A stretch of 64,000 nucleotides of DNA, taken from Dechloromonas hankyongensis. Its GTDB lineage: Bacteria; Pseudomonadota; Gammaproteobacteria; Burkholderiales; Rhodocyclaceae. The notes beneath the pieces are model-generated. The model did no database searches, was not told the DNA's origin, and saw nothing but the letters and a program-made list of their open reading frames with translations. Both the position numbers and the translations under genes were made by a program. Positions 26,783-35,428 of the stretch are shown here, one piece after another; the stretch's first letter is position 1, and every line of letters starts with the position of its first letter. Location: assembly GCF_022012295.1 (NCBI RefSeq), contig NZ_JAKLTN010000005.1, positions 1 to 64,000 on the forward strand, written 5' to 3'.

Positions 26783-27934
26783 GTGGGACGGCTGTTCTGG
26801 AAGCTGTTCCTGTTCATCTGGCTGGGCCAGATGGCAGCCGTCGCCGGCACCGGGGCGCTGTTCTGGGCGGAGCACCGCGGCCTGCTCAGCGCCATCGAGG
26901 GCGAGCGGCGGCCACCCTTGCTGCCGGACGAAAGGCGAGGGGAGGGGCCGCCCCGGCCCCCGCCGTTCTCGCCCGATTCGCCGCCCTTCGATGACAGGCC
27001 GCCGCCACCTCGGTTTCGACCGGGACCGCCGGGCCAGCATTTACCGCTGTGGCCGCTTTTTGCCGGGTTCGTCGCCAGCCTGTTGTGCGCCGGCGGGGTG
27101 GCGTGGTACTTCGCCCGGCCGATCCGCCACCTGCGCAGCGGTTTCGATGCGGTTTCCAGTGGCGACTTGGGGGCGCGCGTGATGCCGGGAATGGGGGCGC
27201 GGCGCGATGAGCTGGCCGATCTCGGTCGCGATTTCGACCATATGGCCGACCGCTTGCAGGCGGTCGTCGAAGGCCAGAAGCGCCTGTTGCACGATGTGTC
27301 GCACGAGCTGCGCTCGCCGCTGGCCCGCCTGCAGGCCGCGGTCGGCCTGGCCCGCCAGCAGCCGGAGCGGACGGAAGACACGATGGCCCGCATCGAGCGC
27401 GAAAGCGAGCGGATGAACCGCCTGATCGGCGAACTGCTTACCCTGTCCCGTCTGGAGGCGAAAAGTGCCGTAGAGCTCGGCCCGGTGGATATGGACGAGC
27501 TGATGGCCGGCCTGGTCGAGGACGCCCGTTTCGAAGGCATGGGGCGCCACATCGACATCGACTACGCGCCGACAGGCATGGCCAGCGTGCTGGCCAACGG
27601 CGAACTGCTGCATCGCGCCATCGAAAACGTGGTGCGCAATGCCCTGCGTTACGCGCCAACCGACAGTTCGGTGCGTATCGAGGCCGGGGTGTGCGCCTCC
27701 GGTGTCTTTCGCATTTCGGTCCTCGATTGCGGGCCAGGGGTGGCCGACTCCGATCTGGCAACGATTTTCACGCCCTTCTTTCGCGGTCAGGCCATGGCCG
27801 GCCATGAGGGGTATGGCCTCGGGCTGGCCATCGCCCGCCGGGTGGTCGAGAGCGTCAACGGGACGATTACCGCGACAAACAGAAAAAATGGCGGCCTTGC
27901 GGTGTGCATCGAAATCCCGCTTTCAACAACATAG
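26783..27934 (+). CDS. cpxA: CpxA-like membrane sensor histidine kinase
   Basis: 383 residues from GTG 26783, one base after the regulator's stop. Membrane segment 1 (LFWKLFLFIWLGQMAAVAG) is followed by a short periplasmic loop of about 70 residues that is Pro/Arg-rich (PPRPPPFSPDSPPF), then membrane segment 2 (LWPLFAGFVASLLCAGGVAWYF), HAMP, the acceptor His in LLHDVSHELRSPLARLQ, and the ATPase motifs (NVVRNALRYAP, DCGPGV, GYGLGLAIARR). The sensor loop is much shorter than that of E. coli CpxA and looks disordered. Confidence 0.88.
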   Translation: MGRLFWKLFLFIWLGQMAAVAGTGALFWAEHRGLLSAIEGERRPPLLPDERRGEGPPRPPPFSPDSPPFDDRPPPPRFRPGPPGQHLPLWPLFAGFVASLLCAGGVAWYFARPIRHLRSGFDAVSSGDLGARVMPGMGARRDELADLGRDFDHMADRLQAVVEGQKRLLHDVSHELRSPLARLQAAVGLARQQPERTEDTMARIERESERMNRLIGELLTLSRLEAKSAVELGPVDMDELMAGLVEDARFEGMGRHIDIDYAPTGMASVLANGELLHRAIENVVRNALRYAPTDSSVRIEAGVCASGVFRISVLDCGPGVADSDLATIFTPFFRGQAMAGHEGYGLGLAIARRVVESVNGTITATNRKNGGLAVCIEIPLSTT

Positions 27935-28121
27935 TCGTTTGTTTTCAGACGCTTGGTACGTTGGTGTGGTCATGACGCCGGCACCCGTGCTATGGGCGTT
28001 GGCCATCGCCGATAGGTGATGCCATGGGCGGCGTAGATGGGGCATGTCATTGAAAAAAGACGGTTTTTTCCCGGCAAATTTGTGATTTATTTCTCACTCC
28101 GTTTTACTAATTCCTACTAAG

Positions 28122-28144
28122 AGGTAATACGTACTACCTATAAT
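28122..28144 (+). promoter_or_regulatory. Palindrome overlapping a -10-like box before the tolC-like gene
   Basis: AGGTAATACGTACTACCT (28122-28139) is an 18-base palindrome with one mismatched pair, and the following TATAAT (28139-28144) is a perfect -10. No good -35 is seen at normal spacing. The layout suggests a repressor or MerR-like site. Confidence 0.5.
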
Positions 28145-28229
28145 TGCCGGCATTTACTTGGAGTCGCTCCTTCTTTTGAGGTTTCGGTCGCCGTGCCGGA
28201 GGTCGAGTTCCTGTCAAACGAGTTTCCCT

Positions 28230-30101
28230 GTGCCGAATATCAAATACAACGCCGTTGCCTCCCTCTTCCTCGCCGTGACCATTCCGGTTCTTGCCCAGAC
28301 GGCATCGGCGCCGCTTCCGGTGCAGTCGACCTTGAAGGATGTGGCGCAACGCGCGGTTCTCAATAGCCCGGAAGTGACGTCTAAGTGGCACAACTACAAG
28401 GCCGCCGACGAGGAAATCGGTGTCGCCCGCGGCGGCTATTTTCCGCGCGTCGATCTGTCCGCCGGCGGCGGCCGCGAAAGCCTGCGTCAGCCCTCCGCAG
28501 CCGACCGCGACTACACCCGCAGCGGTTACGTGCTCAGCCTTAACCAGATGTTGTTCGATGGTTTCGCCACGCGCAACGAGGTGCGCCGCCTCGACAAGGC
28601 CCGCCTGGTCCGCTATTACGAACTGCTCGATGCTTCGGAAACCGTCGCTCTCGAGGCGTCGCGCGCCTATCTCGACGTGCTGCGCTATCGGCAGATGGTC
28701 GATCTGGCCAAGGACAACTATGTCCAGCACAAGGCGACCCACGATCAAATCCAGCGCCGCGTGCAGAGCGGTGTCGGGCGTCGGGTGGACCTCGAGCAGG
28801 CGGGTAGTCGCCTGGCCCTCGCTGAAATCAACCTGGTTACCGAGCAGGCCAACCTGCACGACGTTTCGGCGCGTTACCAGCGCCTGGTCGGCACCCAGCC
28901 GACCGGCGCCATCATTGCGCCGATCCAGGTCAACAGTGCCTTCCCGGGGCAGGCGAAGAGTGCCCTGGATACGCTGCACCGGAAAAATCCGGCCCTGCTC
29001 GCCGCCACCGAAAACATCGAGGCCAGCCAGTACGAGATCGATGCCCGCCGCGCCGCCTATTCGCCCAAGCTCGATTTCCGCGCCCGCACCGACCAGACCA
29101 AGAACTACCTGGGCGACGAAGGCCAGCGCGATTACAAGGTGGCCGAGTTGGTCGTCAGCTGGAACCTGTTCAACGGCGGTTCCGACCGCGCCCGCGAAAA
29201 GCAGACCATCGAAAAGAAGAACCTCGCGTTCGACATGCGCGAAAAGGCCTGCCGCGACACCCGCCAGACCCTGCTCATCGCCTATAACGACGCCCTGCGC
29301 CTGAAAGAGCAGTCGGCCCATCACGCCCGCCAGGTCGCCATGCTGGAAAAGACTCGCGATGCCTACCGCGACCAGTTCAACGTCGGCCAGCGTACCCTGC
29401 TCGATCTGCTCGATACCGAAAACGAACTGCTCTCCGCACGCCGTTCCAGAGTCAATGCCGATACCGATTTGAGCTTGGCCTATCTGCGCACCTACGCCGG
29501 GATGGGAACGCTGCTCGAATACCTCGGTCTGCAGCGCCTTGATGCCCCGACCCCGGAGGCCAGCGAACTGGCCGAGGTCGATCCGTCCCTGCTGTGCCCG
29601 AGCGATCCGATCGCCCTTGACCTGACCGATCGCGAGGCGCTCGATGCCAAGGCGGCAGCCTTGAACGCCACGCGTCCGCAGTTGGTGCCGGCACCGGTGC
29701 CAGCGCCGGTTGCTGCCGGACCGGAGTCCGACATTGAAAATCGCGTCAAATCCTGGGCGGCGGCCTGGGCGTCCCGCGATTACGCGGCCTACACCGGTTT
29801 CTATGCACCGAGCTTCACTCCGGACGGCGGCCTGTCCCGCGAAGACTGGGCCCAGTTGCGCCGTGGGCGGATTTCGCCGCGGGCCGACATCGGCGTCGAG
29901 ATTCAGGAGTTGAAGGTCCGCATGGACGGTCCCGACCGTGCCTTTGTCGAGTTCCGCCAGGTCTATTCGTCCACTGCTTTCAGCGATACCACGCAGAAGA
30001 CGCTGGAGATGATCAGGGTAGGTGGCAAGTGGCTGATCAACCGCGAAAGCTCGGTGCCCTGCGTCGGCAACACGGTGGGTGGCTGCAAGCCGAAGCGCTG
30101 A
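28230..30101 (+). CDS. TolC-family outer membrane efflux protein fused to NTF2-like domain
   Basis: 623 residues from GTG 28230, which gives a signal peptide ending near LAQTASA; an open frame to 28158 adds a non-signal leader. Residues about 35-440 are the TolC/AggA-type channel (two outer_membrane_efflux repeats; NVGQRTLLDLLDTENELL is the conserved end motif). Residues about 501-615 form an NTF2-like/Cds6-type domain (WAAAWASRDYAAYTGFYAP, then EFRQVYSS and GGKWLINRE). Such fusions are known for adhesin-type type I secretion. No ABC transporter or adaptor gene lies nearby, so it is an orphan channel here. Confidence 0.85.
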   Translation: MPNIKYNAVASLFLAVTIPVLAQTASAPLPVQSTLKDVAQRAVLNSPEVTSKWHNYKAADEEIGVARGGYFPRVDLSAGGGRESLRQPSAADRDYTRSGYVLSLNQMLFDGFATRNEVRRLDKARLVRYYELLDASETVALEASRAYLDVLRYRQMVDLAKDNYVQHKATHDQIQRRVQSGVGRRVDLEQAGSRLALAEINLVTEQANLHDVSARYQRLVGTQPTGAIIAPIQVNSAFPGQAKSALDTLHRKNPALLAATENIEASQYEIDARRAAYSPKLDFRARTDQTKNYLGDEGQRDYKVAELVVSWNLFNGGSDRAREKQTIEKKNLAFDMREKACRDTRQTLLIAYNDALRLKEQSAHHARQVAMLEKTRDAYRDQFNVGQRTLLDLLDTENELLSARRSRVNADTDLSLAYLRTYAGMGTLLEYLGLQRLDAPTPEASELAEVDPSLLCPSDPIALDLTDREALDAKAAALNATRPQLVPAPVPAPVAAGPESDIENRVKSWAAAWASRDYAAYTGFYAPSFTPDGGLSREDWAQLRRGRISPRADIGVEIQELKVRMDGPDRAFVEFRQVYSSTAFSDTTQKTLEMIRVGGKWLINRESSVPCVGNTVGGCKPKR

Positions 30102-30121
30102 CTGTCAGCCAATCGCCAAGC

Positions 30122-30151
30122 AAAAGGCCATGCATTCGTGCATGGCCTTTT
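30122..30151. terminator. Bidirectional rho-independent terminator
   Basis: Thirteen-base perfect stem (AAAAGGCCATGCA / TGCATGGCCTTTT) with loop TTCG, between the convergent tolC-like and PEBP genes; T tracts on both strands. Confidence 0.92.
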
Positions 30152-30170
30152 CTCTTTGCAGCGGCTGGAT

Positions 30171-30800
30171 TCAGCCTTGCAGCAGCGGATTCAGCGTATA
30201 GCTACCAGTCAGGCTGGCTTCGGCCAGGATATGCCCCTGCATCGCGGCGCGCACCTCCGGTCCGCCGAATTTGCCATCGATCGGTAGTTTGTCGACATCC
30301 AGCGCAAACACCGTAAAGACGTAGCGGTGGATGATTTCATCGTTCCACGGCGGGCAGGGGCCGTCGTAGCCGTAGTAGTCGCCGCACATGTCGTGGTCGC
30401 CGGCGAACCAGTCGGTGTAGTTGTTGATGCCCTGGCGGGCGCCGTGCGCAGCCTGCGGCCCGGGCTTGCCGCGCGGCGTCACTTCGCTGCTGAATTCGCC
30501 TTCACGGAGCGCCGTGATCGAAGGCGGCAGGTCGATCAGCACCCAATGGAAGAAATCGACGCGCGGCAAAGAGGCGGGAACGGTGCGTCCCTCCTGATTG
30601 ACGTCGTCGCCCTGGCTGGGAACATCCGGATCATGGCAGACCAGCGCGAAGGACAGTGTGCCGGCCGGCGCTTCGGTCCATGCCAGCTGCGGATTCAGGT
30701 TGCGGCCAAGGCAGACATGATGGGCCGGGTCGGGAATACAGAAGGAATGGTCGCCGGGGATAGTCTGGCCATCGGAAAAACTGCTGCTGCTCAGTTTCAT
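30171..30800 (-). CDS. PEBP-family (YbhB/YbcL) protein
   Basis: 209 residues from ATG 30800, 8 bases after an AGGAG site (ATG 30806 is only 2 bases away). The phosphatidylethanolamine-binding fold shows in LNPQLAWTEAP, FALVCHDPDVP, FFHWVLIDLP and GYDGPCPPWNDEIHRY-type segments with the ligand-pocket His/Asp residues. There is no signal peptide. The biochemical role of bacterial PEBPs is uncertain. It is downstream of murJ, 14 bases between them, and probably co-transcribed. Confidence 0.9.
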   Translation of the reverse strand: MKLSSSSFSDGQTIPGDHSFCIPDPAHHVCLGRNLNPQLAWTEAPAGTLSFALVCHDPDVPSQGDDVNQEGRTVPASLPRVDFFHWVLIDLPPSITALREGEFSSEVTPRGKPGPQAAHGARQGINNYTDWFAGDHDMCGDYYGYDGPCPPWNDEIIHRYVFTVFALDVDKLPIDGKFGGPEVRAAMQGHILAEASLTGSYTLNPLLQG

Positions 30801-30814
30801 CGTCATGTCTCCTG

Positions 30815-32371
30815 TTAGACGGCCGTGCGCTTCTTGAAGTCGCGCAGCCGGAAGCCGAATGCCCATAGTGTAGCGAAATATGACCCACAACCAAGTGGAA
30901 CCAGCCATGCCAAACGGACGCCGCGCGCCATGAAATCGGCCTGCAGCCAGCTTGCCTCGCTGCCCATGCCGAACCACAGCACGGCGGCCATGACGATCAA
31001 GGCGAGGCTCAGCTTGAGCAGGAAACTGCCCCAGCCTGGTTGCGGATGGTAGATGTCCAGGCGGCGCAGGCCGCGATAGAGCATGGCCGCGTTCAGGCAG
31101 GCCGCGAGGCCGATCGATAGGGCCAGGCCGGCGTGGCCGATGCCGACCCACAGCACGAAGGCGAGGTTCATGACCTGCGTGGCGGTCAGCGAAATCAAGG
31201 CGATGCGCACCGGCGTTTTGACGTTCTGCCGGGCGTAGAAGCCGGGCGCCAGCACCTTGACCAAAATCAGGCCAACCAGGCCGACCGTGTAGGCAACAAG
31301 CGCCTCGCGGGTGCGGAAGACGTCATCGGCCGCGAAGGCGCCATGAAAGAACAGCGTCGCGATCAGCGGTACGGCGAGGATGGCCAGGCCGACAGCAGCT
31401 GGCGCGGCTAGCAGCAGGGTCAGGCGCAGCCCCCAGTCGAGCAGCCGGGAGTATTCGACATGGTTTTCGCTGGCATGGTAGCGAGACAGGGAGGGCAGCA
31501 GAATGGTGCCGAGCGCCGCGCCCAGCATGCCGGACGGGAATTCCATCAGGCGGTCGGCGTAGTACAGCCAGGACACGCTGCCGGTTTTCAGGAAGGAGGC
31601 GAAAATGGTGTTGATCAGCAAACTGACCTGCGACACCGAAACGCCGATCAGCGCCGGACCCATCAGCGTGGCGATGCGGCGGACGCCGGGATCGGCCCAC
31701 GCCGCCCGCCAGTTCAGTGTCGGGCGCGGCAGCATGGAAATTTTTTTCAGTGCCGGAATCTGGATCGCCATTTGCAGCAGGCCGCCGATGAACACCGCCC
31801 AGGCCAGCGCCAGCACGGGCGGATCGAAATACGGGGCGGCAAACAAGGCCATGGCGATGAACGACAGGTTGAGCAACACCGGCGTGAAGGCGGGCAGGGC
31901 GAAGCGGCTCCAGCTGTTGAGCAGGCCGCCGGCCAGGGCGACCAGCGACATGAAGAAGATGTACGGAAAGGCGATGCGGGTCAGGGTGACCGTCAATTCA
32001 AACTTGCCGGCATCGGTGCTGAAACCGGGGGCGGAGATCCAGACCAGCAGCGGTGCAGCGGCGATACCGACGACGGTGACGGCGAACAGCATCATGGACA
32101 GCAGGCTGGCCACGTGGTCGACCAGGGTGCGGGTATCCTCGACGCTGCGCTTATTCTTGTATTCGCCGAGAATGGGCACGAAAGCCTGCGAAAAGGCGCC
32201 TTCGGCGAACATGCGACGGAGCAGGTTGGGCAACTTGAAGGCGACGAAAAAGGCGTCGGTCGCCAGCCCGGCGCCAAAAGCGCGGGCGATCACGAAGTCG
32301 CGAACAAAGCCGAGGATTCTCGACAGCAGGGTCATTCCGCTGACGGTGGCCAGCGCGCGAAGCAGATTCAT
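30815..32371 (-). CDS. murJ: Lipid II flippase MurJ
   Basis: 518 residues with about 14 membrane segments. Family signatures: the N-terminal [40 protein letters not shown], and the PRTLNW-like central loop. MurJ moves lipid II to the periplasm for peptidoglycan synthesis. The start (ATG 32371) faces a tRNA-Thr promoter 14 bases away. Confidence 0.96.
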   Translation of the reverse strand: MNLLRALATVSGMTLLSRILGFVRDFVIARAFGAGLATDAFFVAFKLPNLLRRMFAEGAFSQAFVPILGEYKNKRSVEDTRTLVDHVASLLSMMLFAVTVVGIAAAPLLVWISAPGFSTDAGKFELTVTLTRIAFPYIFFMSLVALAGGLLNSWSRFALPAFTPVLLNLSFIAMALFAAPYFDPPVLALAWAVFIGGLLQMAIQIPALKKISMLPRPTLNWRAAWADPGVRRIATLMGPALIGVSVSQVSLLINTIFASFLKTGSVSWLYYADRLMEFPSGMLGAALGTILLPSLSRYHASENHVEYSRLLDWGLRLTLLLAAPAAVGLAILAVPLIATLFFHGAFAADDVFRTREALVAYTVGLVGLILVKVLAPGFYARQNVKTPVRIALISLTATQVMNLAFVLWVGIGHAGLALSIGLAACLNAAMLYRGLRRLDIYHPQPGWGSFLLKLSLALIVMAAVLWFGMGSEASWLQADFMARGVRLAWLVPLGCGSYFATLWAFGFRLRDFKKRTAV

Positions 32372-32384
32372 TGGTTGCTAACGT

Positions 32385-32413
32385 TGCCTGAAGAGGGGCG
32401 AAAAAGCTATAAT
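32385..32413 (+). promoter_or_regulatory. Sigma70 promoter of tRNA-Thr
   Basis: TTGCCT (32385-32390) and TATAAT (32408-32413) are separated by 17 bases, with a GC-rich discriminator-like region after the -10. The tRNA begins about 60 bases downstream. Confidence 0.7.
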
Positions 32414-32474
32414 TCTACGCTCTGCTTTTTCGGAAGCGGCGAAAGCCCGGTGTTTGTGGGCTTTTGGCAAGTGT

Positions 32475-32550
<76 letters not shown>

Positions 32551-32566
32551 GTAAAATCATGCACTT

Positions 32567-32594
32567 AGGCTAACTTTTCGAAGTTGGCCTTTTT
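32567..32594 (+). terminator. Terminator after tRNA-Thr
   Basis: Stem AGGCTAACTT / AAGTTGGCCT (10 pairs, one G-T) with loop TTCG, followed by five T residues. Confidence 0.88.
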
Positions 32595-32732
32595 GCGTTT
32601 TGTGTTTTCTGTATTGCTCCTCTGTTGCGCCTTGGCGAGGAAAATTATCCTGGTGTTTTTTGCCGGGGTCCAATTTTTCCTCGTTCAAGAACACTGAGAG
32701 AAGTTATGCATAAACCGAGTAAAGGATAGGCG

Positions 32733-32990
32733 ATGACGACTCCCAAGGTTCTTGATCATCTCAAAAAGCACGGGCAACTGCTCGATCTGGAAATCGCGAA
32801 TGCCATCAAGCTTCCCCTTGCTGAAGTGCGCGCCGCGCTGTCCGAGTTGTCGGCGCAGCAGGAAATCTCCATGTGCAGCGTGACCAGCTTCAAGAACGGC
32901 AAGCCGGTCGAAGCGATCCAGTGCCGTATTTTCGGGTATTTCCCCAAGCCCGCTCCGGGCCGCAAGCCGGCCAGCAAGCCGGTCGAGTAA
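32733..32990 (+). CDS. Small winged-helix protein, possible transcriptional regulator
   Basis: 85 residues. The N-terminal two-thirds look like a winged helix (KVLDHLKKHGQLLDLEIA, then LPLAEVRAALSELSAQQEI), followed by a Cys pair (SMCSVTSF, AIQCRIFGYFPK) and a basic tail PAPGRKPASKP. The FeoC/ArsR-type small wing is possible, but no partner gene is adjacent. It sits alone between the tRNA and the opposite-strand DGC unit. Confidence 0.65.
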   Translation: MTTPKVLDHLKKHGQLLDLEIANAIKLPLAEVRAALSELSAQQEISMCSVTSFKNGKPVEAIQCRIFGYFPKPAPGRKPASKPVE

Positions 32991-33012
32991 ACCCACGCTC
33001 TTCGAAGGCAGC

Positions 33013-33416
33013 CTATCCACGGCTGCCTTGCTGATCACCGTCGTCGGCCACAGCTTGGCGAACGGCCGGCACCAGACGTCTGTGGATATCGTCGAGTACG
33101 GTAATGAAGCTTGCCAGCGGTTCGCCATGCAGATCGTGGAAAGGCAGATGGATGCGCCTAACCGGGCGCGGAAAGATAGGGCAGGCTCCTGGGCGTTGTC
33201 GCAGACGCTGACCGCCAGGTCGATGGCCAGCGGCGTCGGCACGCCGGCCAGTTTCAGGGCTTCGAGGGCGCCGTCGGCGACGGCGGGCTGCGGGCGCGTA
33301 CCTGCCGATATGTCGCGCACTTGGCCTGCCTGGTCGTGGTTCAGAATGGCCTCGGCCATCTGGGAGCGGCCCGAGTTGTCTGTGCACGGCACCAGCACGG
33401 TTTTCGGGGCCGGCAT
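33013..33416 (-). pseudogene. Frameshifted arsenate-reductase/LMW-phosphatase-like gene
   Basis: The frame from 33416 encodes TVLVPCTDNSGRSQMAEAIL, carrying the CX5R phosphate loop of LMW phosphatases and thioredoxin-type arsenate reductases, and continues to AVSVCDNAQE. There the family expects a second Cys followed by Pro; the matching residues ACPIFPRPVRRIHLPF are found in another minus frame, displaced as if one base had been lost near 33186-33192. That frame then runs to a stop at 33013. It follows the DGC gene by about 53 bases. Either a real inactivating frameshift or a sequencing error. Confidence 0.6.
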
Positions 33417-33469
33417 CGGGCAGTCTTCGCTTTCCGCGGCGGTGCTTTTTCGTGCGGCCGCAACGGCAT

Positions 33470-34450
33470 TCAGTTGAGCATTTCGCTGCTAATCTCGACC
33501 CGGTTTCGCCCAGCCCGCTTGGCCGCGTACAGGCCGGCGTCGGCAAAGCGAAGAAGCTGGTGCGGAATCCTGTCCGGGCTGGGATAGATGCTGGCGACGC
33601 CAAAGCTGCACGAGAGCTGGCCGCCGATCCCTTTTTCGTGCGGAATGCACAGTTCCCGCGCCGACTGGCGCATCCGTTCGGCCACCGCATAGGCGCCACT
33701 GGCGTCGGTACCGGGCAGGATGGCGACAAATTCCTCACCGCCGTAGCGGGCCACGCTGTCTTCAACTCGGAACAGCGATTCGCTCAGTGTGCTGGCCACC
33801 GCCTTGAGGCAGGCGTCGCCTGCCTGGTGTCCGTAGATGTCGTTGAACTGCTTGAAGAAATCAACGTCGCTGAGCACGATGCTCAACGGCGTTTCAGTGC
33901 GTAGACAGCGTTTCCATTCGCTCACCAGCGTATCGTCAAAATAACGCCGGTTCGGGATGCCGGTGAGGCTGTCGAGGGTGGCAATATCCTTCAGCTGGCG
34001 ATGGACTTCGCAAATTTCCCGTTGCCGGGCGGCGATACGCAACATGGCCCGGACCTTTGCGAGCAGCACCACTTCGGAAACGGGCTTGCAGACGAAGTCG
34101 TCGCCGCCTGCCAGGATTCCTTGCGCCAGCAGGTCTTCGTCGTTGATCGAGGAGAGGAAGACGATCGGCGTCCACGGCGAAAAAACCTGGTTGCCGCCGG
34201 ATTGTTCCCACGCGCGGATGGCCCGGGTCAGCGCAATGCCGTCTATGCCTTTTTGCGCGCTGTCGAGCAGGACCATGCTGGGCCGGGCCTGGCGGACCAG
34301 TTGCAGCGCCTGCTCGGTGTCGCCGGCGGCCAGTACATGGATATCCGCCAGTTGGCTCAGGCACTCGCAAATCTGGGCGCGATCGATCGGCGAGGGGTCG
34401 ATGACCAGAACCGTTGCATTCCGGGTCCTGACGGGGAGGCGATCAGACAT
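33470..34450 (-). CDS. Response-regulator diguanylate cyclase
   Basis: 326 residues. A receiver domain (about 12-135, LLDSAQKGIDG with the phospho-acceptor Asp, Lys in DDFVCKPVSE) leads through a short coiled linker into a GGDEF domain with GGEEF at 237-241 and an inhibitory I-site RxxD exactly five residues before it (RVED). It makes cyclic di-GMP on phosphorylation (WspR-like plan). The cognate kinase is not adjacent. Confidence 0.9.
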   Translation of the reverse strand: MSDRLPVRTRNATVLVIDPSPIDRAQICECLSQLADIHVLAAGDTEQALQLVRQARPSMVLLDSAQKGIDGIALTRAIRAWEQSGGNQVFSPWTPIVFLSSINDEDLLAQGILAGGDDFVCKPVSEVVLLAKVRAMLRIAARQREICEVHRQLKDIATLDSLTGIPNRRYFDDTLVSEWKRCLRTETPLSIVLSDVDFFKQFNDIYGHQAGDACLKAVASTLSESLFRVEDSVARYGGEEFVAILPGTDASGAYAVAERMRQSARELCIPHEKGIGGQLSCSFGVASIYPSPDRIPHQLLRFADAGLYAAKRAGRNRVEISSEMLN

Positions 34451-34550
34451 GGTCGGGAAGAGGGCGCCAGATGATCATCCGTCAATCATAGCACCGGTCG
34501 TGATACGGGGATTTTTCTTTGTCGTGGCGAGGAGTAATATGTTTGTTTTC

Positions 34551-34566
34551 CATACGGTACCGTCTG
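34551..34566. promoter_or_regulatory. Palindromic site upstream of the SDR gene
   Basis: ACGGTACCGT (34554-34563) is a perfect ten-base palindrome, extended to 16 bases by partly matching flanks. It lies about 40 bases before the SDR start and may be an operator of a TetR-type fatty-acid/acyl-CoA regulator, which is inference. Confidence 0.35.
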
Positions 34567-34602
34567 GAGTGACGGCCGATATACACACAGAGGAGAGCGG
34601 CA

Positions 34603-35370
34603 ATGCAGATCAAGGACAAGATTTTTCTGGTGACTGGTGGTGGCTCCGGGCTGGGCGCGGCGACGGCGACGAACTTGATCGAGGCGGGCGCCAAGGTGGT
34701 GCTGGCCGATCTCAATCGCGAAGCAGGCGAAAACCTGGCGGCGCAGCTCGGCGCCAATGCCGTGTTCGTGGAAACCGATGTGGCGAGCGAGGCTTCGGCG
34801 ATCAACGCCGTGAATTCGGCCGTCACCAAGTTCGGTGCCCTGCATGGGCTGGTTAATTGCGCCGGCGTCGCTCCGGCCGAAAAGGTGGTCGGCAAGGAAG
34901 GTCCGCACAAGCTGGAAAGCTTCGCCAAGGTCATCAACATCAACCTGATCGGCACCTTCAACATGCTGCGCCTGGCGGCCGAAGCGATGCTGAAGAACGA
35001 GCCGGACGCCGGTGGCGAGCGCGGCGTGATCGTCAATACCGCCTCGGTGGCGGCCTACGAAGGCCAGCTCGGCCAAGCCGCCTACGCCGCCTCCAAGGGC
35101 GGCATCGTCGCCCTGACCCTGCCGGTAGCGCGCGAACTGGCGCGCAGCGGCATCCGTTGCCTGACCATCGCGCCGGGCATCATGGAAACCCCGATGCTGC
35201 TGGGCATGCCGGCCGAGGTGCAGGATGCGCTGAACAAGATGGTTCCGTTCCCGACGCGCATGGGCAAGCCGGCCGAATACGCGGCGCTGGTTCGCCATAT
35301 CGCCGAAAATGCCTACCTCAATGGTGAGGTGATCCGTCTGGACGGCGCCATCCGAATGGGGGCCAAATAA
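34603..35370 (+). CDS. SDR-family 3-hydroxyacyl-CoA dehydrogenase-like
   Basis: 255 residues with a GAGGAGAG ribosome site. The Rossmann motif is TGGGSGLG, the catalytic Ser is in [11 protein letters not shown], and the YxxxK pair is in YAASKGG. The pattern [13 protein letters not shown] with a long insert ([14 protein letters not shown]) matches the type II 3-hydroxyacyl-CoA/2-methyl-3-hydroxybutyryl-CoA dehydrogenases (HSD10-like). It likely oxidises a 3-hydroxyacyl-CoA with NAD. It is a single-gene unit with its own terminator. Confidence 0.88.
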   Translation: MQIKDKIFLVTGGGSGLGAATATNLIEAGAKVVLADLNREAGENLAAQLGANAVFVETDVASEASAINAVNSAVTKFGALHGLVNCAGVAPAEKVVGKEGPHKLESFAKVININLIGTFNMLRLAAEAMLKNEPDAGGERGVIVNTASVAAYEGQLGQAAYAASKGGIVALTLPVARELARSGIRCLTIAPGIMETPMLLGMPAEVQDALNKMVPFPTRMGKPAEYAALVRHIAENAYLNGEVIRLDGAIRMGAK

Positions 35371-35397
35371 ACTATACTTTCGTACTGCCCTTGATTC

Positions 35398-35421
35398 AAA
35401 AGGCACTTCGGTGCCTTTTTT
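35398..35421 (+). terminator. Terminator after the SDR gene
   Basis: Nine-base stem AAAAGGCAC / GTGCCTTTT with TTCG loop and T tail; it ends only a few bases before the ccoI start. Confidence 0.9.
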
Positions 35422-35428
35422 CGTTTGT

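Noticed and set aside
28052-28070. GAAAAAA / TTTTTTC hairpin after cpxA
   Set aside because: A short A/T stem without GC content; not a credible terminator.
32685-33416. 243-residue open frame as an intact arsenate reductase
   Set aside because: Similarity stops at VCDNAQE; the remainder is out of frame and its long tail opposes the winged-helix gene, so only the frameshifted pair is real.
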